This document shows, piece by piece, positions 33,444-44,967 of a stretch of DNA of 64,000 bases. Source of the stretch: Rosellinia necatrix (lineage: Eukaryota; Ascomycota; Sordariomycetes; Xylariales; Xylariaceae). Numbering within the stretch: the first letter of the stretch is position 1; each line of letters starts with the position of its first letter. The position numbers and the translations under genes were made by a program. Where the stretch lies: the NCBI GenBank assembly GCA_021209875.1, contig JAGYVD010000010.1, positions 868,001 to 932,000 of the forward strand, given 5' to 3'. The notes under the pieces were generated by a model, which was given only the letters and a program-made list of their open reading frames with translations, did not search any database and was not told the origin of the DNA.

Positions 33444-34822
33444 GGACGGAGAGCAGCACGCAACCGGGCTGCCCCTATCACGGCGCCGTGACGCTATATC
33501 CCCACCCTCGCCGGGACCTGCCATGCTGCACGGATCAAACCAGATGGCCGCTACCGGCGACGAACATTTTTATTTGTTTTACCGCTGCCGACTTAACTAT
33601 TACTATCAATGCCCGAAGCACGCCATGCGCCAGCCCGTTACGTTTGAGTCTACAGTTAGCTGTCTCGGTTTCGCCTCACGCTATGTTGTTGCTATAGGGT
33701 AGCCAAAGCCGGTAGACGCAATACGAAATAATGAGATACGAGCTGGGATGAGATGACGAGATCAGATGATTGAATCGCATGGCTCTAATCGAGGATATAG
33801 TCCTATGGCCGTGGCAGTTGAGCTTTTGGACACCGGGTCCGCGTAAATTAGACACGAATATTCATAATACGAATTAAATTATATTAAATCGCATGCCTAG
33901 TCGCAAAACGCCGTCCGAATACTCAGCACGCTATATCTGTATAGCATCACATACCTAAGTCGGTATGTGACATATGGCATGTGGCATGGTAATAACCCCG
34001 GAAATTCATGACGCTCGCTACTCTAGGTTCATAGTCGCAAAAGCCATAACCCTTGTGTAATTATTGCATTCGGATACACCGCCAACGACAGGTAGTAGCA
34101 GATGGCGCGGGGGGCTACTATCATCCTTTTGGTAATGTGGGTGGCGCAAAAGTGTGTAACATGTTAAGTAGTCGAAGGATCAGGGTAGAGTATCAAGGGT
34201 AAAAGTGCCCCACCACTCCCGCCACCACCATGAGCCGGCAGTGGTGAAGCTCGGGACCGAACTGGTCTGAAACTATGATGCAGGACGTCACCAATTGGAA
34301 TCATCTCATGATCCCAAGGCGCATGTATAAAAATAAAAAATACCATAGTAGGTATGCTTTTACCTACCTACCTATCTACCTGCTGGCCCTGCCACAGCAC
34401 AAAATGTCGTCCGTCGTCAGTGAGGGGTTCTCTAACTGTCGCCGACGATCTTAACCCAGTTCGGGGTTACGATTCGCCGAGGGTCGCCCGTCGAGCTGCC
34501 CTATGCGGCATGTCGTGGTGCCTTCTCTCTGCGCCCTACAGGCCGTGAAGGGATTAGGTTAGCATTCGCCTGTATGAATAGCTTCAAGGTAACGTTCTTG
34601 GAATGTTGGAAACCGGGTAAGATTGGCCGTCGTGGCCCAGAGGCGGAGTCGCTATGGGACTCCAGTCCTTGCCAATGTCCAATACGAGGCCCTGGGGCAT
34701 CCACGATGATTGTATATAGGCGACGATAGAGAACGCTTGCTTCCTCTTTCTCTCCAATCTCCTCACGGCATAGTCGTAGCAATTCCGTGCCCGAGCGACA
34801 GACACGACCACGAGCGACCACG
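33444..34822. other. Spacer upstream of GH71
   Basis: No supportable gene. It contains AGGTA/TACCTA repeats near 34350-34385. ORFs at 34501-34969 on both strands are shadows around the GH71 start. The GH71 promoter should lie in the last several hundred bases. Confidence 0.5.
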
Positions 34823-36368
34823 ATGCATCGAGTCTTACACTCCGCCCTCACCCTGCTGGCTGCGAGCTCCAGTCTCTTGGGCAAGGCAGCGGAAGCCAAA
34901 CTGGTGTTCGCACACTACCTAGTAAGTCTTGCCATGATACATCACCCCCCCTCACGCGCTCACTGCTGATTCGCTACCCAGGTTGGCGGGATCAACCCCA
35001 GCTCCGACCATGCACGGCAGGACGTCGAGCAGGCGGCGGCGGCGGGCTTCGACGCCTTCGCGCTGAACATCGGCCCGCCGGACGCGGACTGGCTGAAGAG
35101 CGCGGTGAACCAGCTCTTCGACTACGCCGACTCGAGGAACGACTTCAAGCTGTTCTTCAGCTTCGACTTCTACCAGACGGGCGACATCAACGCCCACGCT
35201 GCGCTATACAAGCAGTTCGCCGACCGCCCGTCGTATCTGCGCTATGGCAACGGTAATCTTCCAGTCGTATCCTCCTACAGCGGGGGCGGCATCGGCGTGG
35301 ACGCGTGGCGGAATTTCAAGACGGCGAATAACGTCTACCTCATCCCGAATCCCGAGGCCGATGGCGATTACTATAACAATCCTGCCACGTTCTTCCAAAG
35401 ATGGGGCGATGCTATCGATGGCGTGTTCAGCTGGGAGACGAACTGGCCCGATGTGTCGGATACCCCTGGTGCGAATGTGTCATCCTCCCGTGACCAAGCA
35501 GTGAAGTCAGCGGCCGATAACGCAGGCAAGACATATGTGATGGGTACGTAGAAGCGAATACAGCCCTCGATACAACCTCGAATAGTCAAAGCTAATATAC
35601 ATCCTAGGCTTATCTTCGCTTCAGTACAAGCACTGCTGTGGGGACTCTTGGTATCGTAACGGCGAGACGACTTTGCCGGAACGCATGAACCAGATATTGC
35701 AAGTGTCGCCAGAGTTCACGGAGGTTATCACCTGGGTAAGTTCTCACGCAAATATCCTTATCATCCATCAGGTCTCTCCTCGCATTTTACGCACCTAGGA
35801 TACCAAAATTCGATTTTTATGACTGACATAGTATTAGAACGACGCTGGAGAGAGCCACTATATTGGACCCTCGTGGCCCGAGACCGTAACGCCGGAGATC
35901 CTCCAGTACGGGGACACGGACGAGAATCCCCACACGGGATGGCAGCCCCTGATCTCGTCTTTCATCAACGCCTTCAAGGGCGGCGCCTCGGATACGAGCG
36001 CCATGGTCCCCGCGAACGGCGCGTCCTTCGCCGGCGCCCTGTGGCACCGCGGCGTCCTGAAGTCGTGCCTCAACAACGGCGGCGACGGGACACCCCGCGA
36101 CACCGCGGTCTACGCCGTCGTGCTCCCGGCCGGCAGCCAGGACTTCAAGGTCCGCGTGTCCAGCGGGGGCCAGGTCCTCGCGACGCAGTCCGTGGCGGCC
36201 GGGCTGAGCTACAACTCGATCGAGGGCCTGAGGACGGGCGCGCAGGTGCTCGAACTGCTAAACGGGGATGGGAATGTCGTCGCGAGGGCCACTAGCAAGA
36301 CGGATGTTTCGGATCAGCCCAAGAACGGATTCTGTAACTTTAACTACTACGTCGCAGGACTGCAATAG
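34823..36368 (+). CDS. Secreted GH71 alpha-1,3-glucanase (mutanase), three introns
   Basis: Glycoside hydrolase family 71 enzyme, expected to cleave alpha-1,3-glucan of fungal walls or similar polymers outside the cell. Exons are 34823-34921, 34982-35543, 35608-35735 and 35838-36368 (439 residues); all junctions close in frame with GT..AG borders. Residues 1-25 form a signal peptide ending AAEA, before KLVFAHYLVGGINPSS, the usual GH71 opening. Further family landmarks are AAAGFDAFALNIGPPD, FKLFFSFDFYQTGD, GVFSWETNWP and WNDAGESHYIGPS (from about 263), whose acidic residues are candidate catalytic groups. The C-terminal part (about 320-439) is a beta-rich domain ending in Cys residues (GFCNFNYYVAGLQ). 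A 12-bp tandem repeat begins 12 nt after the stop. Confidence 0.92.
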
Positions 36369-37094
36369 AACCTAGTCCGTGGGGATAATCATGGGGATAA
36401 TCATGGGGATAATCGTGGGGATAATCATGGAGGGAGGTAACGGTGCATAGCAATATCAGGAAGTTACACAAGCTTCAGAACTGTGACCTATTGTGCAGTG
36501 TTTATTCTATATAGATCTCTCTCTCTATAACTAGTTAGTTATATTTAAATGTAATATTCCACCAGCATTATAGAATATTATGTTGGGTTTGGATATAAGC
36601 ATACTTGGAAATACAAACCCCCTCCGACATCGTACGCAGGTCAACACCACTCAAGAGAAATCGTGATAAAAGATGGTGAATTGCGCCTTGCGATGTTAGT
36701 ATTTGAAAATACCTACCCCAGAACCTACCTACGCGAAAAAGGTAACCCAGTATTTTGTATAACCGATTATACCCTTATATGCATATATATGATAGAAGCG
36801 AGCGAACATGTATAATTATTGGATAAGCCGAGGCCGCGTTTGACCTCCAGTCGGTGGCGTAATACAACGTGAGGTTTGTCACCTCCCTTGTTGCCTACAC
36901 CTGCTCAAAACCATCGGGCAAGTTCTAGAAGTTGAGGGGCTTACGCGATAGTCTCGTGGTCTATTCTATGTGGCCCGTGGAGAACGAGCTGGCCTTAAAT
37001 CCATTATCAATCCCTAGTTTACCTAGGTAGTCGTTCCCAGCAGCGGGAGGGCGAGTTATTGGTACATCACACTCTCAACTCCCAAACGTAACCC

Positions 37095-37133
<39 letters not shown>

Positions 37134-37263
37134 ATCTCACATTACGCAGTGACACAAACATCGTGACTTTCAACACCTCTTTCCTTTTACATTATATCGT
37201 TACGCCCTAAATCAGTCATATTGTATACTTTCCCGTTAGACGCTCACGCGGCAGAGGTCCGAA
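36369..37263. other. Spacer between GH71 and the Wss1-like gene
   Basis: Contains the 12-bp repeat just after the GH71 stop and a (CT)n-(CA)n run at 37098-37131. The latter is about 130-165 nt upstream of the next start codon and so probably in its promoter. The middle part is AT-rich and featureless. Confidence 0.55.
36381..36430. repeat. 12-bp tandem repeat GGGGATAATCAT
   Basis: Four units in register (36381-36428), the third with one A-to-G change. It starts 12 nt downstream of the GH71 stop codon and therefore lies in the predicted 3' UTR. Confidence 0.92.
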
Positions 37264-38568
37264 ATGCCTGAGATAGATCCGTTAATACAGTCGTACTTGC
37301 ATCTTGCCCGGTTCCCAAACGCCGCCGATGCATTGCACATACTCAAGAAGGTAGCTTCTTTGGTGAAGCCCCTGATGCGTGCCCGGGGATGGAAAGTTGG
37401 GCAGCTCACGGAATTCTATCCCAGCCAACCAAACCTCTTAGGTAGGCCCCTCGCCCCGTAGTCTTCAGAGCGTAAGGGCGAGAATAACCAACGAACCTCG
37501 TTAGGGCTCAACGTAAATCGCGGACAGAAGATATGTCTACGGCTTCGGTATCCGGGAAACAAGAGCCAGTTCCTCCCTCTTGAGCAAATCGCTGACACCA
37601 TGCTACACGAACTTTCTCACATTGTTCACGGCCCCCATGACGCGAGATTTCAGGCCTTGTGGGATCAACTCCGGGACGAGCATTTGTCGCTGACCATAAA
37701 GGGATACACTGGGGAGGGTTTTCTGTCGGAGGGCCACCGTCTTGGCGGCAGAACGATCCCGATGGATGAAGCTCGAAGGATGGCTCGCGCCGCCGCCGAG
37801 CAGCGACATGCGTCAAGTTCCGGTTCGGGGCGGCGGTTAGGCGGCGCAACTCCTCGGCCCGGGGAAGATATACGAAGGCTCATCGCCGACAGGGCCGAAT
37901 ATCGGAACCGATCATTACGGGGCTGCGCGAACGACAACCAAACACAAAACGAGATCATCGAGATCGCAGACACAGCGACCAGGGACGGCTTCGAGACCCA
38001 GGCTGGCGAGGACACTGCGAACGACGCCGCCATAGCGCAAGCACTGTGGGAAATCGTACAGGAAGAGGAGAGGGCGAGGAAGGGGGACGCCTACGTGCCG
38101 CCTATTGCCCCGAGCAACATCAATAATGGCCATAAGAAGCCCGCCCCGAAAGAACGACATCGTAGCTCAGCCGCCGCCGCCGCGCAACCACCAGCGGGTG
38201 CGCGTCCGCTTCGCGGGGATGGCGGGGCCGGCAAAACATGGGCATGTGCCGTCTGCACCCTACACAACCCGGCCAGTTATCTGTGCTGCGACGCGTGCGG
38301 CACGGAAAAAACCATCGTGTCCACGGCGCAACAGCAAGCGGTAGTCGACCTCACCGGGCCGGACGGGAGACGCGCCAGCAAGCGCACGCAATCTACGCCC
38401 GGCGGCGGCCCGGCGACGGCCAAGCCAAAAGACTCGCGCCAGGCCGCGCCGTACCGGTCTGTCGTCCCCCCGCCGCGGACGTGGACATGCCATGTCTGTG
38501 GCAGGGTGCGGGAGAGCCTGTGGTGGTCATGCGACCTTTGCGGCACCATCAAGCTCTCATCCAACTGA
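37264..38568 (+). CDS. WSS1: Wss1-like WLM-domain metalloprotease (one intron)
   Basis: WLM/SprT-type zinc metalloprotease of the Wss1 family, which degrades DNA-protein crosslinks in the nucleus together with Cdc48. Exons are 37264-37441 and 37505-38568 (413 residues). The WLM domain spans about 1-160. Its zinc site is H94-E-L-S-H98...H104, within HELSHIVHGPHDARF; E95 is the catalytic acid. GSGRRLGG (166-173) resembles a Cdc48-binding SHP box. VVDLT (339-343) fits a SUMO-interacting motif. Two RanBP2-type zinc fingers follow: W305/C307/C310/C321/C324 with the usual Asn (N314), and W386/C388/C391/C402/C405, where Arg395 replaces that Asn. Two such fingers and a SIM fit a protease recruited to SUMO- or ubiquitin-tagged substrates. 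The gene lies between two secreted CAZyme genes without evident relation. Confidence 0.9.
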
Positions 38569-39126
38569 CATCTCCTCGCCCATGGAGGAGGGCCGGGGGA
38601 GGAAGGGGCGCGATACTTCTGCTTGGGGCTGGGATTCCCCGAGGTGTGTGTGCATAGTGGTCATCGGCATGCATGAATTCTAAACCCTGTCTAAGGCATG
38701 GCGTTTTGGGCATTTTAAATCGGATGAGTTAATAACATACCATTCAAAGACACCAGGGGGGTTGGGGGGTTGGGGAAAGGGGGTCTTCTTTTTTTATATA
38801 TATACGTACGCAGATTAAACCGTGGACGCCACGGAAGACACAGCTTATTGATAGCTTTGAAAAAAAAAAAAGGGTGTCTTGAAACGACTTCTGAGCCGGT
38901 GCCTCAGAGAAGTTTCAAGCTCATTCACTCGATAAAGGTAAATTGAACAAGTTTTTCAAGAAAGAAACATGCAACAACATCGTGTTGAACGGCATAGAAT
39001 TAGAAAAGAACTAGTCTCTATTCTATACGCATTCGATAATTTTCCATGCCCCCCACATATGTTTGAGGCTACATTTTACAAACAACCCCCTTTAGGTACA
39101 CAGCAGCACGGGATCTCGACCATACT
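38569..39126. other. Spacer between convergent Wss1-like and PL4 genes
   Basis: 3' ends of two convergent genes. It includes a G-rich run (38756-38783), TA repeats and a poly-A run near 38860. No gene seen. Confidence 0.6.
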
Positions 39127-40996
39127 TTATCGGAAGAGCTCAATGGCGTCGAAGACCTAAAAGACAGCGGGGTTAGTACGAAACAAATAAGCGAGTCGAC
39201 GCTATGCGCCATGAGATAGATTTGGCTGGGGTTTTTTTTTTTTTTATACGTACGACGTTGGGGCTGAGGTAGGTATCGCCGCTGGAGCCGGAGATGACGT
39301 TGATGGTGACGGTGTTGGTGCCGCTGACGAGGGTGTTGGCGGGGACGGTGCACTCGTAGACCTCGCCGTAGCCGCGGTAGGCGCCGCGGGTGACGCCGCG
39401 GCTGTCGATCTTGGTCGGGGCGGCCGGGGCGGAGCAGGCGTACGAGTTGACGGTGGCCTGGGGCCGGCCGCCGGCGAAGGAGAGCGTGGTGGCGATGCGG
39501 AGCGTCGCCGTCGTCGTCACCGCGCTCGACAGCGAGAAGCTGATCTTCTGCCCGTCGTTGACGCTCTTGAAGATGGCCATCGGCCACGACGACGTCGCCG
39601 TGCTGGAGACGGTGCCCGGAGACCAGTTCGACATCCTGTTTTGTCGCCCACAGTCTGCATTTAGTACGGGTTGCGTGTTTGATACGGGGGGGGGGGAATT
39701 TTTTATTTGCTTACCGGCTGTCAGAAGGGTGCATGCGGAGCTGGTTCGCGGCGTTCAGGAAGCCGGTCGGCTGTCCGTCGTAGTCGCCGAGCCTGAAGAT
39801 GGTGGTCCTCGACTGCGTCAGGGCCGCGGCTGTTGCGGCGATGTTCGCTGTCGCGGTCGAGCCGGCCGAGACGGAGACGGTCTGGGTCGCGGCGAGGAAC
39901 TCGTCTTGGTACAACTTCATGGTGTAGGAGCCGGCGGGCATGGGGGGAGAGGTGTACGCCCCGGCGGAGCTGGCGTAGGCCCAGAACTGGTAGTCGTTGT
40001 TGTACCAGTGAACAACGATGGGGAAGCTGGAGGACACACCGGTCGCGGTACCCTTGACATACCCACGTCGTCCGGAGATGGGAACGTAGTTCTTGAGATT
40101 GAGGCTGTCGAAGAAAGACACGTCGATGGAGCTGGCTGAGGGGATACCGCTGCGGGTCATGGCGAACACATAGGGGCCGTGGAAGCCCGTTCGGTAGGCC
40201 TCGGTATTGGTGTGGCCGGAGTTCATGTAGTAGGTCACGGAGTGGTAGTCGCCGCCATAGTTCAGACTGATGTCGCGGAAGAAAGGTCCGCCGGAGCTCT
40301 TCTCGGTAGCCTGGTGGTTCGGTCGCAGGAAGCAAGCGTGGACGGTGGCGCCGGAGTCGGTGGCGCAGTACACCTTCTCGTCGATGAAGCGCTCGGACGA
40401 GTAGAACTTGCTGCGCGTCTGGCCGTTGACGTTGAACACATCTGAGCCCTCGATGGCGCTGCCGCCGGCCGTCGCGGAGACATCCCCGTACGGGTAGGCG
40501 GAGTTCAGGCCGGTCAGGCGGAAGATGTAGCGCAGCTCGCCCACGCTCGGCTCCGAGTTGATGCTGGTGCCCATCCAGATGTTGGCGGCGCCATCGCGGA
40601 AGACCATGTAGTGCGTCAGGTCAAACGAGCTGCTGGATTGCGTGCAAGCAAAGATGACAGTGTCGCCCGATGGGCTGGTCGTGTAGGAGACCTTTTTGGG
40701 GGCCGTCCGTGTCAGTTCATGCTAACTAAGGCAATGGCTCGCGTGACATGTGGTTGACTTACAGACGTGCCGCTGCCAAGCCCCGACGCGATATGACTCT
40801 TGGTGCCCGAATACTGGTACTCGCCCCCGTAGAACTTGAGCGAGGTGATGTCACATGTCGAGCGGTCGATGGTCACGATGAAGTTGTACGAGCTCGCGGT
40901 GTCGACGACATAGGACGAGCTCGATGTGGTGACGGTGATGGCACGGACGACGCCGGCCCAGGCAAAGAGGAAGCTGAAAAGAGTCGGCCACAGCAT
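39127..40996 (-). CDS. Secreted PL4 rhamnogalacturonan lyase (three introns)
   Basis: Polysaccharide lyase family 4 enzyme, expected to cut the rhamnogalacturonan I backbone of pectin by beta-elimination outside the cell. Exons are 40996-40763, 40691-39715, 39635-39254 and 39156-39127 (540 residues); introns are 71, 79 and 97 nt. The start [19 protein letters not shown] gives a clear signal peptide; a longer in-frame start 24 codons upstream would hide it and was rejected. Landmarks are [83 protein letters not shown], a central FnIII-like part ([20 protein letters not shown]) and a C-terminal beta domain. The fourth exon is only 30 nt (VFDAIELFR, stop), matching the usual family C-terminus after SPNV. 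Confidence 0.92.
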
Positions 40997-42475
40997 GATG
41001 GGCAGGTCTAGAGACAGAAGCTGCTCGTGTTCTCGGACGCCTCGAGATGCAGATCTCTCTACTGACACATCTCGCCGGTCCCCTACGCGCTATGTATACA
41101 CGAGGCCGTCCCCATCCAGCCCCATCCCCCTATACCTACTGCTCTACGGTCAGGGGCCTACCCTCCGAACACAGGCCGGGATTAGACGGCCCATTTCGTA
41201 TTTTGGCCGGGCCACACGGAGTTGCAGTACTGATGCGTGGAGGCTATGTATCATACAGGGTATATCATAGATGTTAAGGTGTGTGTGATTCGTCATGCCG
41301 TGCGATTTCGCGTGGAGCTGCCCCGAGGCCGAGTGCCCTGTAATAATAATACCTGGGGTACACGGATCCCTGACGGATCAGACGGCTAACGCAATCATGT
41401 CGACCCGGGCTAGCGGCAGTAGGTAGTCTCGTCTCACCACGGTGGTGTGTTATGTAGAGATTGAGTGTAGAGAGAGAGAGCGCGCGCGAGACTCGGAGAG
41501 AGGGAGAGAGGGAGAGAGGGAAGGAGGGAGATAATCCAAATTGGAAAGGTCGAAAGGGGAAATTTCCAAGTTGAGATGCTGCATGAAATGCTGGGCATGG
41601 TTTCCGCCAATCATCGGGATCCCTGGTTCCTTGTGCGGACCGGCTCGACTGCCCCCGAATCTAAAGCATTTAGTTAGTGTACATACATTAACTACCTACC
41701 AAGGTATCTAGGTAGCTACCTAGGTAGTGTACGGGATTTCCAGAACTTCCGTGTGGGTATTAGCGGCTTTGTTCCCGAGGAGAGTTGAATTTAGATAGTT
41801 GACCATGGTTGTGTGGTTGTTGGTAATTGACGTTTAACATAGTACACGTACCCTTCTTCTTCCGATCCCCAAGAAGCTATTGTAACTACGGGTAGTATTC
41901 TTTCTTTCCTCTCCTTATTCTCCTTATTCTCCTTTTTCTTCTTCTTTCTCCCCCTACGCACTCAAATGGCTGCAAGTGGTCTTTAGGCTCTTTGCGTCGG
42001 GAACGAGGTTCATTGTAGTTATATATCGTGTCTATGTAATCTATTCCGGAAACACGTAGACATAGGTAGACATAGGTAGACATAGGCAATGTACACACTG
42101 AGTAATTTCGACCACTCAGGGCAAGCATCAACATCTCAACCTGAGAAGCATCGAGTTAAAAATTCCAGCTGAGCATGATGCTAGACAACTGAAATTTAAT
42201 AAACGGAGATTCTACGCCTTGTTACACACTGGCACCAGTAGGAGATGTCTTCCACCAATTAACTAAGATACTAAATGCTTAGGCGAGGTTCAGGTGAGAT
42301 AATAGGTACCTTAGGTAGCTAGGTACATAAGTATACCTACCACCAGCGGATATTGGGTCACGGCCCCACTATACCAAGCCTTATTGGTTTGAACTTCCAT
42401 CCGAAAAAATAAAGACGTCCGCCTAATTTTTTCTCCATCAATCGTCTTCGAACCTCTGGCATCACTTGTTCTAAA
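40997..42475. other. Divergent spacer between PL4 and the URI-like gene
   Basis: Shared upstream region of two divergently transcribed genes. It holds a GA-rich run (41469-41530), a pyrimidine run (41900-41950), a 16-bp palindrome (41708-41723), and further AGGTA/TACCT copies near 42300-42345. No gene seen. Confidence 0.6.
41708..41723. promoter_or_regulatory. 16-bp perfect palindrome CTAGGTAGCTACCTAG
   Basis: The 16 bases equal their own reverse complement. The site lies between divergent genes, roughly 715 nt from the PL4 start and 750 nt from the URI-like start. Related TAGGTA/TACCTA copies occur in many other spacers of the window. A regulator-binding role is only a suggestion. Confidence 0.35.
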
Positions 42476-44236
42476 ATGGCACGCGCTACGGATCCCTCGC
42501 AAGACGGCGACAACCACCTTAGGCAACTCGAAGAGCAGGTTGACAAGTTCGTAATAGCGCTTGATGAGTGGCAGCAATGGAAACAGGAATATGAAGCCTT
42601 ACGAAAAGATGCCCAGGCCCTGTCGCCCGTTGCCACGCGCATAGCTCTCGCGCACACGCGGCGATCCTTCAAGGGCAAGCTGGTCGACGAGAAAGAGCTC
42701 GTCAGCATATTCGGCCGCAATGATTCGAAAAAGCGAGATCAGATTATCAGCACCGTCTCGAACCGATTGGATTACGTTTCGAAGAACATCGCCACTCTAA
42801 CAACTCGGCTCGAGGCGGCCGAGGACAAACTCGCCTCCGCACGCGCTGTAGGCGATCCAGAAGCCCTCGAAGAAGACGGCCTGGCCATCACCGAGATCAG
42901 TGAAGAGTTAGACGACGACGACAATGTTATCGCCTATAGCCTACGGCGTCCAGGAGACAATCAGCCGCAACTCCTGGAAGCTCTTGAGAAGGCTGGCGTA
43001 GAAGAGCTACTACCTCCCGGTAGCGGCGAGCCTGCGCCTAACTCCAAGTCCGATACGTTGAAACCCAAGCCTGTTGCCGATTCCAGAAAGCAATCACATC
43101 TAAAAACCAAGGCGGAGGATACCTCTGAGACTATGCAAGCGCCGAAGAAGAGTGTCACCTTTGCAGAAGATACGAAAGAGGCTAGCGATGGGAAACCTAA
43201 AAGCAATGTTCAAAAACTACAGGATCTCTATCGCCAAGCGAAGGATCAGGAGAGCATCATAACGGAACCGATCATGCCCGCCGACGAATCGCCCGAGGAT
43301 GCTGAGTTGCGCGAAGATATGATACGTTACAACAAACAAACAATGATGTATGAGATGGCACCTATTGTTGCCGAACTGCAACTGGAAGAAGGCTCAGCTG
43401 AAGATGATGATTGGAACGAATATGACAGCGACTTTGATGAGGACGATGAAGATGAATGGGGAAGGTCAACATCCGGAGTCGTAGATGATGAGTATAGGCG
43501 CCAGATGCTTGAGCTAAAGGAACGCCTTAGTAAGAAAACATTCGGCGAACAGAGGAGGATCAACGACGAGGAGACCGATGAATTTGCCGAAGGCATCGGT
43601 CGGATTACCGTCAAGCCTGAGAATATTAGTCCTGGTCAAGATGGTTCTGATCTACCTGCGGTGCACGGTGATATCGTCCCAAAAGACGAGCCGAAGAAGA
43701 GTGTCAGATTTGCTCCCAGTCTTGACGTTGCTGAGCCCACGCTTTCGTCGACCCAACCGAAGCCTCTGGGACCGCAACAACCCATAGCCGATCCACTATC
43801 CGATGTGGTAGAGCGTCGTCCATTGGGACCAATCAGCAAGACCTCAACGTCCGGGCGAACGCCATCCAAGTTCCGGAAGGAAAGGGCGCTAGACGGGGCA
43901 GTATCGGAAATAGCGCCGATCGCGCCGGAGAAGCCCATCAACCCTACGAAATACGCGCCTTCAGGACCGGAGGGCCAGACTTTAGCGCCTGACATACTCG
44001 AGCATGAACCTTCCAACGAAATCAAAGAACCTGATGAGTTGGATGCTAATCTCCTACACCAACAGGTGACGGAAGAGTACCACAAAATGCGCGTCAAGAT
44101 GATCGGCCGGCAAGGCGGGTTCCTCAAGGAGAGCACGGACCCGATCCAGCCGCTGGAAGAGGAGGAAGGTGGCCCAAAGAGGGTCAGCCGTTTCAAGGCT
44201 GCCAGTTTGGCCAAATCCCAGGCCTCGGGGTTGTGA
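42476..44236 (+). CDS. URI/Bud27-type unconventional prefoldin
   Basis: Intronless 586-residue protein with an N-terminal prefoldin alpha-type domain. The first helix contains LRQLEEQVDKFVIALDEWQQ (15-34). A beta-hairpin region around 48-80 carries FKGKLVDEKELVSIFG, and a second helix holds QIISTVSNRLDYVSKNIATL (89-108). Family members (human URI1, yeast Bud27) act in an R2TP-linked prefoldin complex in RNA polymerase assembly and TOR signalling. The rest is acidic and mostly disordered, with Asp/Glu blocks at 145-150 and about 304-325 (EYDSDFDEDDEDEW). KKSVTFA (224-230) and KKSVRFA (407-413) both match the RVxF docking pattern for protein phosphatase 1. The C-terminus (HKMRVKMIGRQGGF...) resembles the fungal DUF3835-type end. 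Assignment to URI/Bud27 rests on architecture, not on a search. Confidence 0.75.
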   Translation: MARATDPSQDGDNHLRQLEEQVDKFVIALDEWQQWKQEYEALRKDAQALSPVATRIALAHTRRSFKGKLVDEKELVSIFGRNDSKKRDQIISTVSNRLDYVSKNIATLTTRLEAAEDKLASARAVGDPEALEEDGLAITEISEELDDDDNVIAYSLRRPGDNQPQLLEALEKAGVEELLPPGSGEPAPNSKSDTLKPKPVADSRKQSHLKTKAEDTSETMQAPKKSVTFAEDTKEASDGKPKSNVQKLQDLYRQAKDQESIITEPIMPADESPEDAELREDMIRYNKQTMMYEMAPIVAELQLEEGSAEDDDWNEYDSDFDEDDEDEWGRSTSGVVDDEYRRQMLELKERLSKKTFGEQRRINDEETDEFAEGIGRITVKPENISPGQDGSDLPAVHGDIVPKDEPKKSVRFAPSLDVAEPTLSSTQPKPLGPQQPIADPLSDVVERRPLGPISKTSTSGRTPSKFRKERALDGAVSEIAPIAPEKPINPTKYAPSGPEGQTLAPDILEHEPSNEIKEPDELDANLLHQQVTEEYHKMRVKMIGRQGGFLKESTDPIQPLEEEEGGPKRVSRFKAASLAKSQASGL

Positions 44237-44967
44237 TAGCTCAACGATGTTGATCGCGTGATTCCATGCTTCTTTGCCATCACGAAGACAAACGCATTGC
44301 TGACTTGTGCGTACTTGGGGCGTAAAATCCCCGTCAACACCATGCTACGTTATACCATATATAAAGACGGGATCCTCATTTCCTCGCACGCTGTTTCCAG
44401 TCGGTCGGGTTTGGCCTTCATGACGGGCTAACCCAACCAGGACGGCATTCAAAGGTGAGTTCTATCAAACATTATATGCACGTGTAGGTGAAACGCTCCT
44501 TGACATCTTGTCACTCCCCATGCTCGTGCAGGGGCGATGTGCCAACGGAACGCTCGATAATCTGACAATTGATGCATAGTAGCTTCCCATCTGCTATGAC
44601 ATTACTCGCGATTCCAAGAACAAACCAAATCAGATCAGGGCTCTCTGATGCCTCTACCCTTAGTTTTAATTCATGGGAGTGTGCTATTCGTTTCACCCTG
44701 AACATCCCATGTCCGCTCTGCAGAGCAGAGCTTTGGGACGCTGCTATGTGGCTTTTCGCTCACATATAGATAGATGATCGACGTTCATAGATACATAGTC
44801 TACTTTGAATTACCACCTGGTGCCTATCCTACTTACGGTATCATGTGATGGAGTTTGCTTCCAAGACCATAGCTCATCGCCCCCATGTTTCCCACGGTTT
44901 CTTTTATTCGTTTCATCCCACCATTTCCTTTTTCAATCTTTATACTCCGGGGTATCTCGTAGCTTGG
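44237..44967. other. Spacer between convergent URI-like and nudC genes
   Basis: Likely 3' UTRs of both genes, with one TATATAAAG sequence at about 44357 and no convincing ORF. Confidence 0.55.

Noticed and set aside
39390..40139. 249-codon plus-strand ORF inside PL4
   Set aside because: Antisense shadow of a GC-rich PL4 exon; it also crosses a PL4 intron.
40994..41068. Longer PL4 start 24 codons upstream
   Set aside because: It would put a polar, charged segment before a perfect signal peptide; the downstream ATG gives the expected secreted protein.
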